NCBI GenBank assembly: GCA_903871545.1
Contig: CAIQHG010000049.1
Location: 62,001 to 126,000, forward strand
DNA: 64,000 nt
Reading direction: 5' to 3'
Source of the DNA: an uncultured Burkholderiales bacterium
GTDB lineage: Bacteria > Pseudomonadota > Gammaproteobacteria > Burkholderiales > Burkholderiaceae_C
Under the pieces are notes generated by a model, which worked only from the letters and a program-made list of their open reading frames with translations, was not told the DNA's origin and searched no databases. Made by a program: the position numbers and the translations under genes. Below, in pieces: positions 51,847 through 62,091 of the stretch; position 1 is the stretch's first letter, and each line of letters opens with the position of its first letter.

Positions 51847-52611
51847 ATGCAAATCAAAGATAACCTATTTGTAGTCACTGGTGCAGCGTCTGGACTGGGC
51901 TGCGCAACCGCTCAGATGATTGTGCGCGAAGGAGGCAAAGTCCTTATGGTTGATTTAAACCAAGAGGTCGGCGATCAATTAGCCCATTCGTTAGGACAGA
52001 ATGCTAAATTCATTCGTGCAGATGTGAGTAGCGAAGACAGTGCAAAGCAGGTCTTTGCCCTCGCTCAGCAGTGGGGTCCGCTGCGGGGACTGGTTAACTG
52101 CGCAGGCATCGCTCCTGCAGTCAAAGTTCTTGGCAAAGAGGGCCCTCACCCGCTAGAAACTTTCACTAAAACAATTCAAGTCAATTTGATTGGATCATTT
52201 AACATGTGCAGGCTCGCAGCAGAGCTGATTTCAACACAAACCCCATTAGCTGACAATGAGCGCGGAGTGCTTGTCAACACCGCTTCAGTTGCAGCCTATG
52301 AGGGGCAAATTGGTCAGGCCGCCTACTCAGCCTCCAAAGGCGGCGTTGTGTCCATGACCATACCCATGGCTCGGGAGTTGGCCAAACAAGGTATTCGTGT
52401 ACTTTGTATTGCCCCAGGCATTATGGAGACTCCCATGCTGATGTCCTTTCCCCAGCACATACAAGACGCATTAGGTCAGACAGTACCTTTCCCCCAAAGA
52501 CTGGGCAAACCCCAGGAGTACGCTGACTTGGTTCGCTACATGTTTACCAATCACTACCTAAACGGTGAGGTGATACGTTTAGACGGCGCTATTCGCCTAA
52601 CCGCCAGATAA
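51847..52611 (+). CDS. SDR, 3-hydroxyacyl-CoA dehydrogenase type II-like (HSD17B10-like)
   Basis: LFVVTGAASGLGCATAQMIV, AYSASKGGVVSMTIPMARELAKQGIRVLCIAPGIMETPML. Confidence 0.9.
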   Translation: MQIKDNLFVVTGAASGLGCATAQMIVREGGKVLMVDLNQEVGDQLAHSLGQNAKFIRADVSSEDSAKQVFALAQQWGPLRGLVNCAGIAPAVKVLGKEGPHPLETFTKTIQVNLIGSFNMCRLAAELISTQTPLADNERGVLVNTASVAAYEGQIGQAAYSASKGGVVSMTIPMARELAKQGIRVLCIAPGIMETPMLMSFPQHIQDALGQTVPFPQRLGKPQEYADLVRYMFTNHYLNGEVIRLDGAIRLTAR

Positions 52612-52645
52612 ACCCTAGGCAAATCTTCATTCATTAGATAAAAAT

Positions 52646-53839
52646 ATGTCACAAGATCATGTGGTTATTGTCAGCGCCGCTAGAACGCCGATGGGAAGTT
52701 TTCAGGGCGCATTCTCCGATCTTAGTGCAGCCAATTTAGGGGCCCATGCAATCAAAGCAGTTGTCCAACGCAGCGGGGTCGATCAAGCTTTGATTGAGGA
52801 AGTCCTCATGGGTTGTGTGCTGCAAGCGGGCCAAGGCCAAGCCCCTGCAAGACAAGCCGCCCTTCAAGCTCATTTAGGCCAAAGCGTTTCTTGCACCACG
52901 ATCAACAAAGTGTGTGGCTCAGCCATGAAGTCCATTATGATCGGGCACGATTCAATCTTAGCGGGATCCTATGACTGCGCGGTTGTCGGGGGTATGGAGT
53001 CCATGACCAAGGCGCCCTACTTACTGCCAAAAGCCAGAGGGGGCTACCGCCTTGGGCACGGCCAACTCATTGATCATATGTTTATGGACGGCTTGGAGGA
53101 CGCCTATTCTCCCGAAAACAAAGGGAAATTAATGGGTACGTTTGCAGAGCAGTGCGCACAAAGCTACACATTCTCTCGCCAAGAACAAGATGCATACGCG
53201 GTGCTCTCTACCACAAGGGCTCAAGAGGCAAGTAATAGAGGCGACTTTAGTTGGGAGATATCGCCGCTGACCCTGCAAACTCGCAGGGGCGAGATAACTG
53301 TTGACAAAGACGAGGGGCCTTTTTCCGTTAATATTGAGAAGATTCCAAGTCTTAAACCAGCCTTTAAAAAGGATGGTACCGTAACGGCCGCTAATTCGTC
53401 CTCCATATCAGACGGAGCTGCGGCGCTGCTTTTGATGAGGGCTTCTAAAGCGCATCAGCTAGGCCTCAAACCACTGGCAAAAATTACGGGGCACATTAAC
53501 CACTCTGGTGCCCCTGAGCTTTTCCCAACTGCGCCAATAGGAGCTGTCCAAAAACTAATGACAAAAATAGGATGGCAAACTGAGAACGTTGACCTCTTTG
53601 AGATCAATGAAGCTTTCGCAGTTGTAGCGATGGCTGCAATCAGAGACTTAAGGCTAGACCCAGGCAAGGTGAACATTCACGGGGGAGCCTGCGCGTTAGG
53701 CCATCCAATTGGAGCGTCTGGAGCGAGAATAGTAGTGACTTTGCTGGGCGCACTTAAGAAGCTTGGTCTAAGCCGCGGTGTTGCTACTTTGTGTATCGGT
53801 GGCGGTGAAGCGACCGCCCTAGCAGTAGAGATGCTTTGA
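52646..53839 (+). CDS. Acetyl-CoA C-acyltransferase (thiolase)
   Basis: VCGSAMKS active Cys, NIHGGACALGHPIGASGARIVVTLL, CIGGGEATALAVE. Confidence 0.96.
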   Translation: MSQDHVVIVSAARTPMGSFQGAFSDLSAANLGAHAIKAVVQRSGVDQALIEEVLMGCVLQAGQGQAPARQAALQAHLGQSVSCTTINKVCGSAMKSIMIGHDSILAGSYDCAVVGGMESMTKAPYLLPKARGGYRLGHGQLIDHMFMDGLEDAYSPENKGKLMGTFAEQCAQSYTFSRQEQDAYAVLSTTRAQEASNRGDFSWEISPLTLQTRRGEITVDKDEGPFSVNIEKIPSLKPAFKKDGTVTAANSSSISDGAAALLLMRASKAHQLGLKPLAKITGHINHSGAPELFPTAPIGAVQKLMTKIGWQTENVDLFEINEAFAVVAMAAIRDLRLDPGKVNIHGGACALGHPIGASGARIVVTLLGALKKLGLSRGVATLCIGGGEATALAVEML

Positions 53840-53853
53840 TAGGGAGAGAGAGT

Positions 53854-55032
53854 TTACTTGGGAGTAAGTAATTTTCCTTCCTGATGAACGTCGTGAACGC
53901 TCATACCAAGTTTTTCGTGCGGGAGTTTTAACCACTGCTTATGAGCTAATGTGCGCCGAGTATCCTCCAAGCCTGCTGCCCAGTGCTCTTGCATGGTTAG
54001 TCTAGAGAACTCATAATCTTTGGAATCTCCTTCATACTCTTTTTGATGGTAGATGAGATGAAGAACATTAATTTGGGATTTTTCATCCAGCGTCGCCAGC
54101 AACTCTTTGTCCTCAGCGGTTAGTTGGTTCTTGGGAATTCGTTTGAGCGCGTGCGAGAGCTCAATCTCTAAGTTATGAATTTTCTTAAACCGATCGGTTG
54201 CATTCCTTGTTCGACTCGAATACGTAATGTCTTTTTGACGTGCATTAACTTCAGGCATTGATTGAGGCAGCTTTCCTCTTGCGTTAAATAAGTCGACCTG
54301 AAAGACCAACGTGTTCATGAGTTTTTGATTCTCTAAAAGATACTGCAAGGGTGTATTGGAGACAATACCCCCGTCCCAATAGCTTTGTCCATCAATCTGC
54401 ACTGCAGGAAATGCAGGAGGCAGCGCACCGCTTGCCATCACGTGTTTTGGTCCTAATCTTTCTAATAATGTATCAAAATATCGATAATTTCCAGTTTCCA
54501 CATTAACTGCTCCTACACTCAAACGATGAGCTTGATTGTTGAGGATATCCCAGTCTATGAGCTCCTCAAGCGTATGTTGAAGATTCTTGGTGTCATAAAA
54601 ACTCGATGCACCCTCATGCTTTGGCATTTGCATCCAGGGACTAATCACTCGGGGATTGAAAAAACCTGGTATCCCAAATGACATAGTCATTAAAGAGCTT
54701 GTCATATTATGCAAAGCTCTTGCTGGCTCAAACTTAGCCAAATAATTAGCATATCCGTGGCTTGTAATGGTTTCCCAAAAGTCCTTGAGACGAGTCAATT
54801 GGTTTTCCGGTTTATTCCCAGAAATAATTGCTGCGTTTATTGCGCCGATTGAAACACCCGACACCCAGGTTGGTTGTATTCCAACCTCTACTAAAGCTTC
54901 AAAGACCCCCGCCTGATAGGACCCTAGTGCACCTCCTCCTTGAAGCACAAGTGCCACTGATTCATAGCTTTTTAGGAGGTTTGTAATCTCTCGTTGATTT
55001 GAACCGGTGGTTTTTCTAAGGTCTTGATCCAT
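53854..55032 (-). CDS. Patatin-like phospholipase family protein
   Basis: ALVLQGGGALGSYQAGVFEAL, GVSIGAINAA, YWDGGIVSNTPLQ. Confidence 0.94.
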   Translation of the reverse strand: MDQDLRKTTGSNQREITNLLKSYESVALVLQGGGALGSYQAGVFEALVEVGIQPTWVSGVSIGAINAAIISGNKPENQLTRLKDFWETITSHGYANYLAKFEPARALHNMTSSLMTMSFGIPGFFNPRVISPWMQMPKHEGASSFYDTKNLQHTLEELIDWDILNNQAHRLSVGAVNVETGNYRYFDTLLERLGPKHVMASGALPPAFPAVQIDGQSYWDGGIVSNTPLQYLLENQKLMNTLVFQVDLFNARGKLPQSMPEVNARQKDITYSSRTRNATDRFKKIHNLEIELSHALKRIPKNQLTAEDKELLATLDEKSQINVLHLIYHQKEYEGDSKDYEFSRLTMQEHWAAGLEDTRRTLAHKQWLKLPHEKLGMSVHDVHQEGKLLTPK

Positions 55033-55071
55033 AACTTATTCCTAATTGATTGATGTCGTTTTTAAAAAAAG

Positions 55072-55809
55072 TCAATCCATGTAGTCATGCACAACCTCTC
55101 CAAGACCAAGAGTTAAATCAGCAACAAAATGAACCGCAGAAAGTACCTCAAGCACGGGCAACTTGGCAACATCAGCGATTACGTGATTGAATAGTTGCAA
55201 ATCCGCTGGTGAGCTCCAAGCTTCCTTGACTGTGATATCAGTTAAGTGATACTTGACCAGCTCGCAAATCCTTAGAGTACCGTCCACATGGGGGATGATC
55301 TTTATCAAATAGTTGGGGGCTTTTAGGGAGGCTTCTATATCTGAATTTTTCAATGCTTTGTGCTTAAAGCCCATTGTCATGTTAGCGCAAAGAACGCTTC
55401 CGTAGTGCAACTGCCCAACGATCACATCGCCTTCGTGAGTAACTTTAGGGTTGGCAAGTTTCTTTGGAAAACCCCAAATCTCGCGTCCGCCTGCGATCGG
55501 GGATTCATCGTCCAAATACATTGAATGGACAAATACGCCTTTTTCGCCCTCAAATTCAACAGGAATAACCTGCCCAGACTCGGTGTAGTCACCAAATCCT
55601 GTGGAATTAGGCATTTTTATAAACTCGTACTTTACGATTGGGTCAATGACCTTGAGTGGCTCAGGCACTAAACGTTGCAAAACCTCGGGATCAGTTCGGT
55701 AAGTAACTATCATGTACTCTCGGTCCATAAACTTATAAGGCCCCCTTGGATAAGCAGGGTTGTTCAGGGGCATAGCAAAAGCGTTTTTCTTAATAGATGA
55801 GATATCCAT
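55072..55809 (-). CDS. adc: Acetoacetate decarboxylase
   Basis: [28 protein letters not shown], acetoacetate decarboxylase signature. Confidence 0.94.
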   Translation of the reverse strand: MDISSIKKNAFAMPLNNPAYPRGPYKFMDREYMIVTYRTDPEVLQRLVPEPLKVIDPIVKYEFIKMPNSTGFGDYTESGQVIPVEFEGEKGVFVHSMYLDDESPIAGGREIWGFPKKLANPKVTHEGDVIVGQLHYGSVLCANMTMGFKHKALKNSDIEASLKAPNYLIKIIPHVDGTLRICELVKYHLTDITVKEAWSSPADLQLFNHVIADVAKLPVLEVLSAVHFVADLTLGLGEVVHDYMD

Positions 55810-55846
55810 AAAAATCCGTTAAGTAAAAAAAGGGGGGAATGGTAAA

Positions 55847-56632
55847 TTAGTGCGCCGTCCATCCACCGTCTATTGGAGTAACTGTGCCAGTGACGCTGGC
55901 TGCAGACTCGGACGCAAAGTAAGCCACCATTGCGGCGACTTGCTCCATAGTGACAAATTTCTTTGTGGGCTGGGCGGAGAGCATGACATCATTGATGACT
56001 TGTTGCTCGGTCATATTGCGCGCTTTCATGGTGTCGGGTATTTGTTTTTGAACCAGTGGGGTCCATACATAACCGGGGCAAATTGCGTTTGCTGTAATTC
56101 CTAACTCAGCAACCTCAAGCGCTACGGTTTTAATCAAACCTGCGATGCCGTGTTTGGCTGCAACGTAGGCAGACTTGTAGGGAGAGGCAACTAATGCGTG
56201 AGCTGAGGCGATATTAATGATCCGCCCCCATTTCTTTTCTTTCATTTTTGGTAAAGCAGCTTTTATTGCATGAAATGAAGCAACAAGGTTAATCGCAATG
56301 ATTGCATTGAATTTATCCTCTGGAAATTCATCAATGGGGCACACGTGCTGAATTCCAGCGTTGTTGACTAAGATATCAACGGAGCCAAACTGCTCTTGAG
56401 AGCTGATAATCATTTTGCGAATTTCTTCTGGCGCCATCATGTTGGCATTTGAATAAACGCACTGGACACCAAAGTCTTTTGCAATGGTTGCACGAATTTC
56501 TTCAATTTCTTGTGCGTCGCCTAAACCGTTGATGATGATGTTAGCTCCCTTGGAGGCGAAATTCTTAGCTATCGCCAGGCCAATTCCGCTCGTAGATCCA
56601 GTGATGAGCGCCGTTTTTTTGTCGAATTCCAT
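55847..56632 (-). CDS. bdhA: 3-hydroxybutyrate dehydrogenase
   Basis: ALITGSTSGIGLAIAKNFASKGANIIINGLG, YVAAKHGIAGLIKTVALEVAELGITANAICPGYVWTPLV. Confidence 0.95.
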   Translation of the reverse strand: MEFDKKTALITGSTSGIGLAIAKNFASKGANIIINGLGDAQEIEEIRATIAKDFGVQCVYSNANMMAPEEIRKMIISSQEQFGSVDILVNNAGIQHVCPIDEFPEDKFNAIIAINLVASFHAIKAALPKMKEKKWGRIINIASAHALVASPYKSAYVAAKHGIAGLIKTVALEVAELGITANAICPGYVWTPLVQKQIPDTMKARNMTEQQVINDVMLSAQPTKKFVTMEQVAAMVAYFASESAASVTGTVTPIDGGWTAH

Positions 56633-56902
56633 TTGAAGTTCCTAAAATTGTTTGGGGGATAATTTAAACTGGCTAACTTAACTCGGGGTTAGTATAAATT
56701 TCTGAAAATCATTCATACAAGGTAATCTGTAAAATAAAAAGGCAAATTTCAAAATTCAATCATTTAACAGTTTATTTTGAGACTTTAATACGCTGCTCAT
56801 TTTAATTGTTTTTTACTCGGCCAATGTGACAGTTTTGATAGTTTTGACAGCCTGGGAGTATTTAGCACTCTGTGGCAATTTTATTTATATCAATCATCCC
56901 AA

Positions 56903-56929
56903 CGCTCAGCGCTCAGCGCTCAGCACTCA
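56903..56929. repeat. 7-bp tandem repeat (CGCTCAG x3, plus degenerate unit)
   Basis: cgctcag cgctcag cgctcag cactca. Confidence 0.93.
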
Positions 56930-57393
56930 CCCCCGTCACACTAGATTATCTTAAAGTAGCTTTTTCTAATTGCCTCAGCCCCTGGAATTGCTCTATCACT
57001 TGATTCGCCGGCGTAACAGAATACGTCCACTTCATTATTGACGTTCACCCTGCGCTTGATATTTTGGTAATAATTGATAATCTTAAAACAATAATTGCCA
57101 ATCGAACACGTAGACACTTTATGAAACGAGTCACTACTTTTTTATAGCAAATCGTTGTTTTAGCATTGCCTCTATTATGTGAAAGTTCAAGAACCCCAAG
57201 ATCAAATTCGCAAGTAATAAATAACTAATTACGAAATCATTCGCCAGACCCCACCTTACGATTGGGCTTTACCTTGGTAGCGATTTACGGTCAACTCGCG
57301 TAGCATGGGAAATGCGTTGATTAAATGTTCAATTAGGTCAAAGAAGCGACTTCAAGCGCTAAAATATGCCAACTTTGAAAGGATCAGCTCTAA

Positions 57394-59427
57394 ATGACCC
57401 AGCCCCAAGCTCACTCTACCCAATTAAGCCACGAAATGGCAAACGCGATACGCATGTTAGCTGTAGATGCGGTTGAAAAAGCTAAATCGGGTCACCCCGG
57501 TGCGCCCATGGGCATGGCAGAGATTGCTCAAGTGCTTTGGAGCCAACACCTGCGACACAACCCAAAGAATCCTCAATGGGCTAATCGTGATCGTTTTGTG
57601 CTTTCAAACGGCCATGGCTCAATGCTCATTTACGCTCTTTTATACCTCACGGGCTACGATCTTCCTATAACTGAACTACAAAACTTTCGCCAACTCCATA
57701 GCAAAACGCCAGGTCACCCCGAAGTAGGAATTACCCCTGGAGTAGAGACCACAACAGGTCCACTGGGACAAGGTATTGCAAATGCAGTTGGTATGGCGCT
57801 TGCTGAGAAGCTTCTTGCCAGCGAATTCAACGAAGTGATCAACAATAAGGCATTAAATATTGTTGATCATTTCACTTACGCATTTTTAGGCGATGGTTGT
57901 TTAATGGAAGGCATAAGCCATGAGGTGTGCTCTCTTGCGGGAACCCTCAGGCTGTCAAAACTCATTTTTTTATACGACGATAACGGCATCTCAATTGACG
58001 GCAATGTTAAGGGATGGTTCACGGATGACACCCCTAAACGGTTTGAGTCCTACGGTTGGAATGTTATTTCCGCTGTAGACGGACATAACTGTCAAGAAAT
58101 TAATCACGCCATCACCAAAGCAAAAGCACAAGCCCTGCATGCGGATGGACGACCCACTCTTATATGTTGCAAGACCATTATCGGTAAAGGGGCCCCCAAC
58201 AAAGGCGGCTCTCATGATGTGCATGGGTCAGCTTTAGGTGCCTCAGAGGTTGAGGCTACTCGGGCTGCGCTGGGTTGGAACTATGAACCCTTTGTCATAC
58301 CTGAAGCTATCAAAGAGGCCTGGGACAGCTCAAAGCGGGGAGCAGAATTTGAGGCAACTTGGAATGAGGTGATGCAGGATTACCGTGTCCATTTCCCAGC
58401 CAAAGCGCTAGAGTTTGACAGACGTATGAAGGGCTCTTTATCTAAAAGTTTTGAAGAGGGTTTATCCTCTGTATTTGCAAGCTTGGCAGCTAAACCCGAG
58501 CCAGTTGCAACTCGCAAAGCCAGCCAAAACGCCCTAGACCTCATAGCCCCTTTAATGCCTGAGTTTTTCGGGGGAAGTGCGGACCTGACTGGCTCAAACC
58601 TCACCAACTTCAAAGGATGCAAGCCCGCAACCCGCGACCACTGGGGCAATCATCTGTCCTACGGTGTTAGAGAGTTTGGGATGGCCGCAATGATGAACGG
58701 AATTGCGCTTCACGGGGGTTACATACCTTACGCAGGGACATTTCTAACCTTTAGTGATTACAGTCGCAATGCCATTCGAATGGCTGCACTCATGAAACTT
58801 CGTGTCATTCACGTCATGACCCACGACTCGATTGGGCTCGGGGAGGATGGTCCCACCCACCAAAGTGTGGAGCATATTCCCTCTTTACGCTTAATACCTG
58901 GACTTGATGTGTGGAGACCAGCCGACGCACTTGAGACAGCAGTGGCTTGGGCAAGTTCTGTGCAAAGAAACGACGGCCCCTGTCTTTTGGCACTCTCAAG
59001 GCAAAACCTTCCCAGGCTTTTGGACAATGCAAATTCAGAAATGGATGTAAGAAAGGGCGGCTATATTTTAAAAGATATGGACAAGGCCCTTACGGTTATT
59101 ATTGCAACTGGGTCAGAGACACATCTGGCGCTTCTTGCGCAAAAGACACTTGCCGATCAAGGAATACCAACTCGGGTCGTCTCGATGCCTTGCACCAACG
59201 TTTTTGACCGTCAAAGCACTGCGTACAAAAGCATGGTGATACCCCTAGATTTGCCTGCGGTAGCCGTTGAGGCTGCGCAGCCAGATTTTTGGCACAAATA
59301 TGTGGGACGAGCAGGTAAAGTAATTGGTATATCGACTTTTGGAGAATCTGCACCAGCCTCTCAGTTGTACAAATATTTTGGAATCACCACTGAGGCAATC
59401 GAGGCTGCAGTTAAAGAATTAATTTAA
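57394..59427 (+). CDS. tkt: Transketolase
   Basis: [66 protein letters not shown]. Confidence 0.97.
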   Translation: MTQPQAHSTQLSHEMANAIRMLAVDAVEKAKSGHPGAPMGMAEIAQVLWSQHLRHNPKNPQWANRDRFVLSNGHGSMLIYALLYLTGYDLPITELQNFRQLHSKTPGHPEVGITPGVETTTGPLGQGIANAVGMALAEKLLASEFNEVINNKALNIVDHFTYAFLGDGCLMEGISHEVCSLAGTLRLSKLIFLYDDNGISIDGNVKGWFTDDTPKRFESYGWNVISAVDGHNCQEINHAITKAKAQALHADGRPTLICCKTIIGKGAPNKGGSHDVHGSALGASEVEATRAALGWNYEPFVIPEAIKEAWDSSKRGAEFEATWNEVMQDYRVHFPAKALEFDRRMKGSLSKSFEEGLSSVFASLAAKPEPVATRKASQNALDLIAPLMPEFFGGSADLTGSNLTNFKGCKPATRDHWGNHLSYGVREFGMAAMMNGIALHGGYIPYAGTFLTFSDYSRNAIRMAALMKLRVIHVMTHDSIGLGEDGPTHQSVEHIPSLRLIPGLDVWRPADALETAVAWASSVQRNDGPCLLALSRQNLPRLLDNANSEMDVRKGGYILKDMDKALTVIIATGSETHLALLAQKTLADQGIPTRVVSMPCTNVFDRQSTAYKSMVIPLDLPAVAVEAAQPDFWHKYVGRAGKVIGISTFGESAPASQLYKYFGITTEAIEAAVKELI

Positions 59428-59464
59428 CCAAGGGCTCCTCAAAGAAGCCCGATAGGGGCGCTAA

Positions 59465-60055
59465 TTATTCGACCCCAAGCAGCTCGACTTCAAAAATCAA
59501 CGTTGCATTGGGAGGAATAACACCACCTGCTCCCCTAGCGCCGTATCCCATTTCAGATGGAATGAGGAGAGTTCGCTTGCCACCTATTCTCATACCAGCA
59601 AATCCTTCATCCCACCCCTTAATCACGTGACCTGCACCAAGGGGAAAGTTAAAGGTTTGACCTCGGTCAACTGAGCTGTCAAATTTTTGTCCCTTTAGGT
59701 CAAGTGCATTTGTGTCAATTAACCATCCTGTGTAATGAACACTTACCTGTGCGCCTTCAAACGCCTGTGCTCCGTTGCCCAATAATGTATCTATTTTGTG
59801 GAACAAACTTAAATCAAGAGTAGTTAAAGCAGCATGCGCTGGCTCCGCGCTAGGCTTAGGTGCCTGGGCATGCGAATGTTCAGTGTGAGTGTGCTCATGA
59901 GTTTGGTCTTTTTCGAGTGAGTGCTCGTGACTGTGATTTGCTAATGAATCTATCTGATCTACAGACTCTGATTTATCAGAGACTTTTGATCCAAATAAAT
60001 TTCGGAAAAACTGAGTAAATTGATCGTAAAAGCTTTTAGAAGAGTTGTTTTCCAC
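59465..60055 (-). CDS. FKBP-type peptidyl-prolyl isomerase with His-rich N-terminal linker
   Basis: [90 protein letters not shown]. Confidence 0.93.
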   Translation of the reverse strand: MENNSSKSFYDQFTQFFRNLFGSKVSDKSESVDQIDSLANHSHEHSLEKDQTHEHTHTEHSHAQAPKPSAEPAHAALTTLDLSLFHKIDTLLGNGAQAFEGAQVSVHYTGWLIDTNALDLKGQKFDSSVDRGQTFNFPLGAGHVIKGWDEGFAGMRIGGKRTLLIPSEMGYGARGAGGVIPPNATLIFEVELLGVE

Positions 60056-60209
60056 AGTTGTAGTCTCGATTAATTGAAACCCAGATTATAGATATACTAA
60101 AAATACAAAAGGGCTGATGCAAAGCGATTTAAAAAAAGACCAACGAAATAAACCGTTGAATGTCAACTAAAATAGGGTCTGAATTGTTAATGCTGTAATA
60201 TAAATACCC

Positions 60210-60449
60210 ATGTCAAACCACAGCCCGGCCCTGCCAAAAGCCTGTACAAACTGCGCTTTTGTTCTGCATTCAGACTCATCTTCCACGAGCCTGAGATGTG
60301 GATTTACTTATTTTCAGCAACCACCGGCCACGCGAGTGCAAGAACGAATGGATCATTACGACGAGGTCAAATCCGCAAATTGGTGTTCACATTGGAGTAT
60401 GAAAGTGGAGGGAATATTGAGTAAAAAAACAAATAACTTAAGTGAATAA
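60210..60449 (+). CDS. Small Cys-containing hypothetical protein (79 aa)
   Basis: CxxC plus two further Cys (C12, C15, C30, C59). Confidence 0.6.
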   Translation: MSNHSPALPKACTNCAFVLHSDSSSTSLRCGFTYFQQPPATRVQERMDHYDEVKSANWCSHWSMKVEGILSKKTNNLSE

Positions 60450-60474
60450 AATTTTCTGTTTTTTGTCCGATCTT

Positions 60475-61332
60475 TTATTCGTATTTTTTACCTAATTCCA
60501 TCAACTCATCGGTGCCGATCGTTGCATTGAGCTGATCAAAATCAAGCATTTGCTCGCGCCTCATTTGGGTACTTTGATGCTGATTTAAACTTGCATAGTA
60601 GCTTTTGAGATTATAAGCAACTGACCTTACCGTGCCACCTGGAAATATAACGATCCTAAACCCCATCTCACCCAATTCTTTTGCGTTGTGAATAGGAGTT
60701 TGTCCACCCTCAACCATATTGGCTAGCATTGGAATCGATTTACTGAAAATCGAACAGGCCTTGCGCATTTGCTCTGGCGTCTTCAAAGCCTCAATAAAAA
60801 GGGCATCGACTCCGCACTCACGGTAAGCATGCGCACGATCTATCGCAGCTTCAAAACCTTCCACAGCAACTGAATCAGTTCTAGCCAAAATTAGCGTATC
60901 AGCAGAGCGTCTAGCGTCCAAAGCGGCCTTTAACTTTCCAACCATCTCTTTAACGGGAATGACTCGCTTTCCACTTAAATGGCCACACCGCTTGGGGAAA
61001 TCTTGGTCCTCTAGCTGAATCATATTTGCGCCTAAGCGCTCAAAATCTTTAACCGTTCTTTGGGTATTAAGTGCATTTCCAAACCCGGTATCTGCATCAA
61101 CGATGATAGGAAGTGAAATTCTTTGCCGAATATTGCCTAAGACTTGAGAGACTTCAGTTGATGTGGTGAGCCCCACGTCGGATCGACCCAGGGCTGTATA
61201 CGCAATGGAGGCCCCAGATAGATAGACAGCTTTGAATCCTGTTTGCTCAGCAATCAAAGCACTTAGTGCGTCGTAGACGCCGGGCGCTAACAAGGCAGTT
61301 TCTTGGTGTATTAGTTTTTTTATTTGACTCAT
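60475..61332 (-). CDS. Isocitrate lyase/PEP mutase family protein (oxaloacetate decarboxylase-like)
   Basis: APGVYDALSALIAEQTGFKAVYLSGASIAYTALGRSDVGLTTSTEV, DADTGFGNALNTQRTV, QLEDQDFPKRCGHLSGK. Confidence 0.93.
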   Translation of the reverse strand: MSQIKKLIHQETALLAPGVYDALSALIAEQTGFKAVYLSGASIAYTALGRSDVGLTTSTEVSQVLGNIRQRISLPIIVDADTGFGNALNTQRTVKDFERLGANMIQLEDQDFPKRCGHLSGKRVIPVKEMVGKLKAALDARRSADTLILARTDSVAVEGFEAAIDRAHAYRECGVDALFIEALKTPEQMRKACSIFSKSIPMLANMVEGGQTPIHNAKELGEMGFRIVIFPGGTVRSVAYNLKSYYASLNQHQSTQMRREQMLDFDQLNATIGTDELMELGKKYE

Positions 61333-61442
61333 ATTATTTACCAGATTTAATGCTAATGGATTTATTAAAGAAATTAAAAACTCTTCCTGATAAAGATCGG
61401 GGCTACTTCGTATTAAGTTAAAAATAGAGTTATCAATAAAGA

Positions 61443-62081
61443 CTACACGTGTGATGAGCTTAGGTACGCATCACACGTCATCACACTGGCTACAGTTTTA
61501 AGGTCGGCGAGAGAGGTCTCATGCACTTGATCACTAAATGCCGCGCAGGCATCGCTCAGCACGGTGCACCTAAAATCTCTTACGTGCGCGTCTCTAACAG
61601 AACTTGCAACTCCCCCATTTGTAACAATACCGCAAACCACCAATTCTTTAATGCCAGCACGTGTTAACACCCAATCAAGTTGCGTATTAAAGAATGCCGA
61701 GTAAGCAACTTTACAAACTGAAAAATCAATCAAATCTTTCAATTCATCCACGTTTTGCTGCCCCCAGCCCAAAGGCTTGAAGTCCCCTTTTCTTAAAAAA
61801 GGTCTTAGTTTACTTAGGTGCTCAGAGATCAGTGGTTCGCCTCCAATGCCAGGCCATAAAGTGAATTGACTTGATACGACCATTCCGCCCCGCTCTTTTA
61901 TATGCCGGGCCACAGTCTGAACTTTAAGGGGAAGTGATAACGCTTTATCGTTTGTTGCACCACCCCTTGCATAGGCTCCCTCAGGGTGAAGAAAATCGTT
62001 TTGAAGATCAACGATCAAGAGCGCAACTTTGGAGAAGTTTGACTCTAAACTGGCAGATAATCTATTTGAATCAAGCTTCAA
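61443..62081 (-). CDS. Isochorismatase-family cysteine hydrolase
   Basis: ALLIVDLQNDFLHPEGA, KVAYSAFFNTQLDWVLTRAGIKELVVCGIVTNGGVASSVRDAHVRDF. Confidence 0.92.
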   Translation of the reverse strand: MKLDSNRLSASLESNFSKVALLIVDLQNDFLHPEGAYARGGATNDKALSLPLKVQTVARHIKERGGMVVSSQFTLWPGIGGEPLISEHLSKLRPFLRKGDFKPLGWGQQNVDELKDLIDFSVCKVAYSAFFNTQLDWVLTRAGIKELVVCGIVTNGGVASSVRDAHVRDFRCTVLSDACAAFSDQVHETSLADLKTVASVMTCDAYLSSSHV

Positions 62082-62091
62082 GTGTTTCCCC

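Noticed and set aside
59428-59460. Possible terminator after transketolase (GGGCTCCTCAAAGAAGCCC)
   Set aside because: Only a 5-bp stem and no T-tract; insufficient to call.
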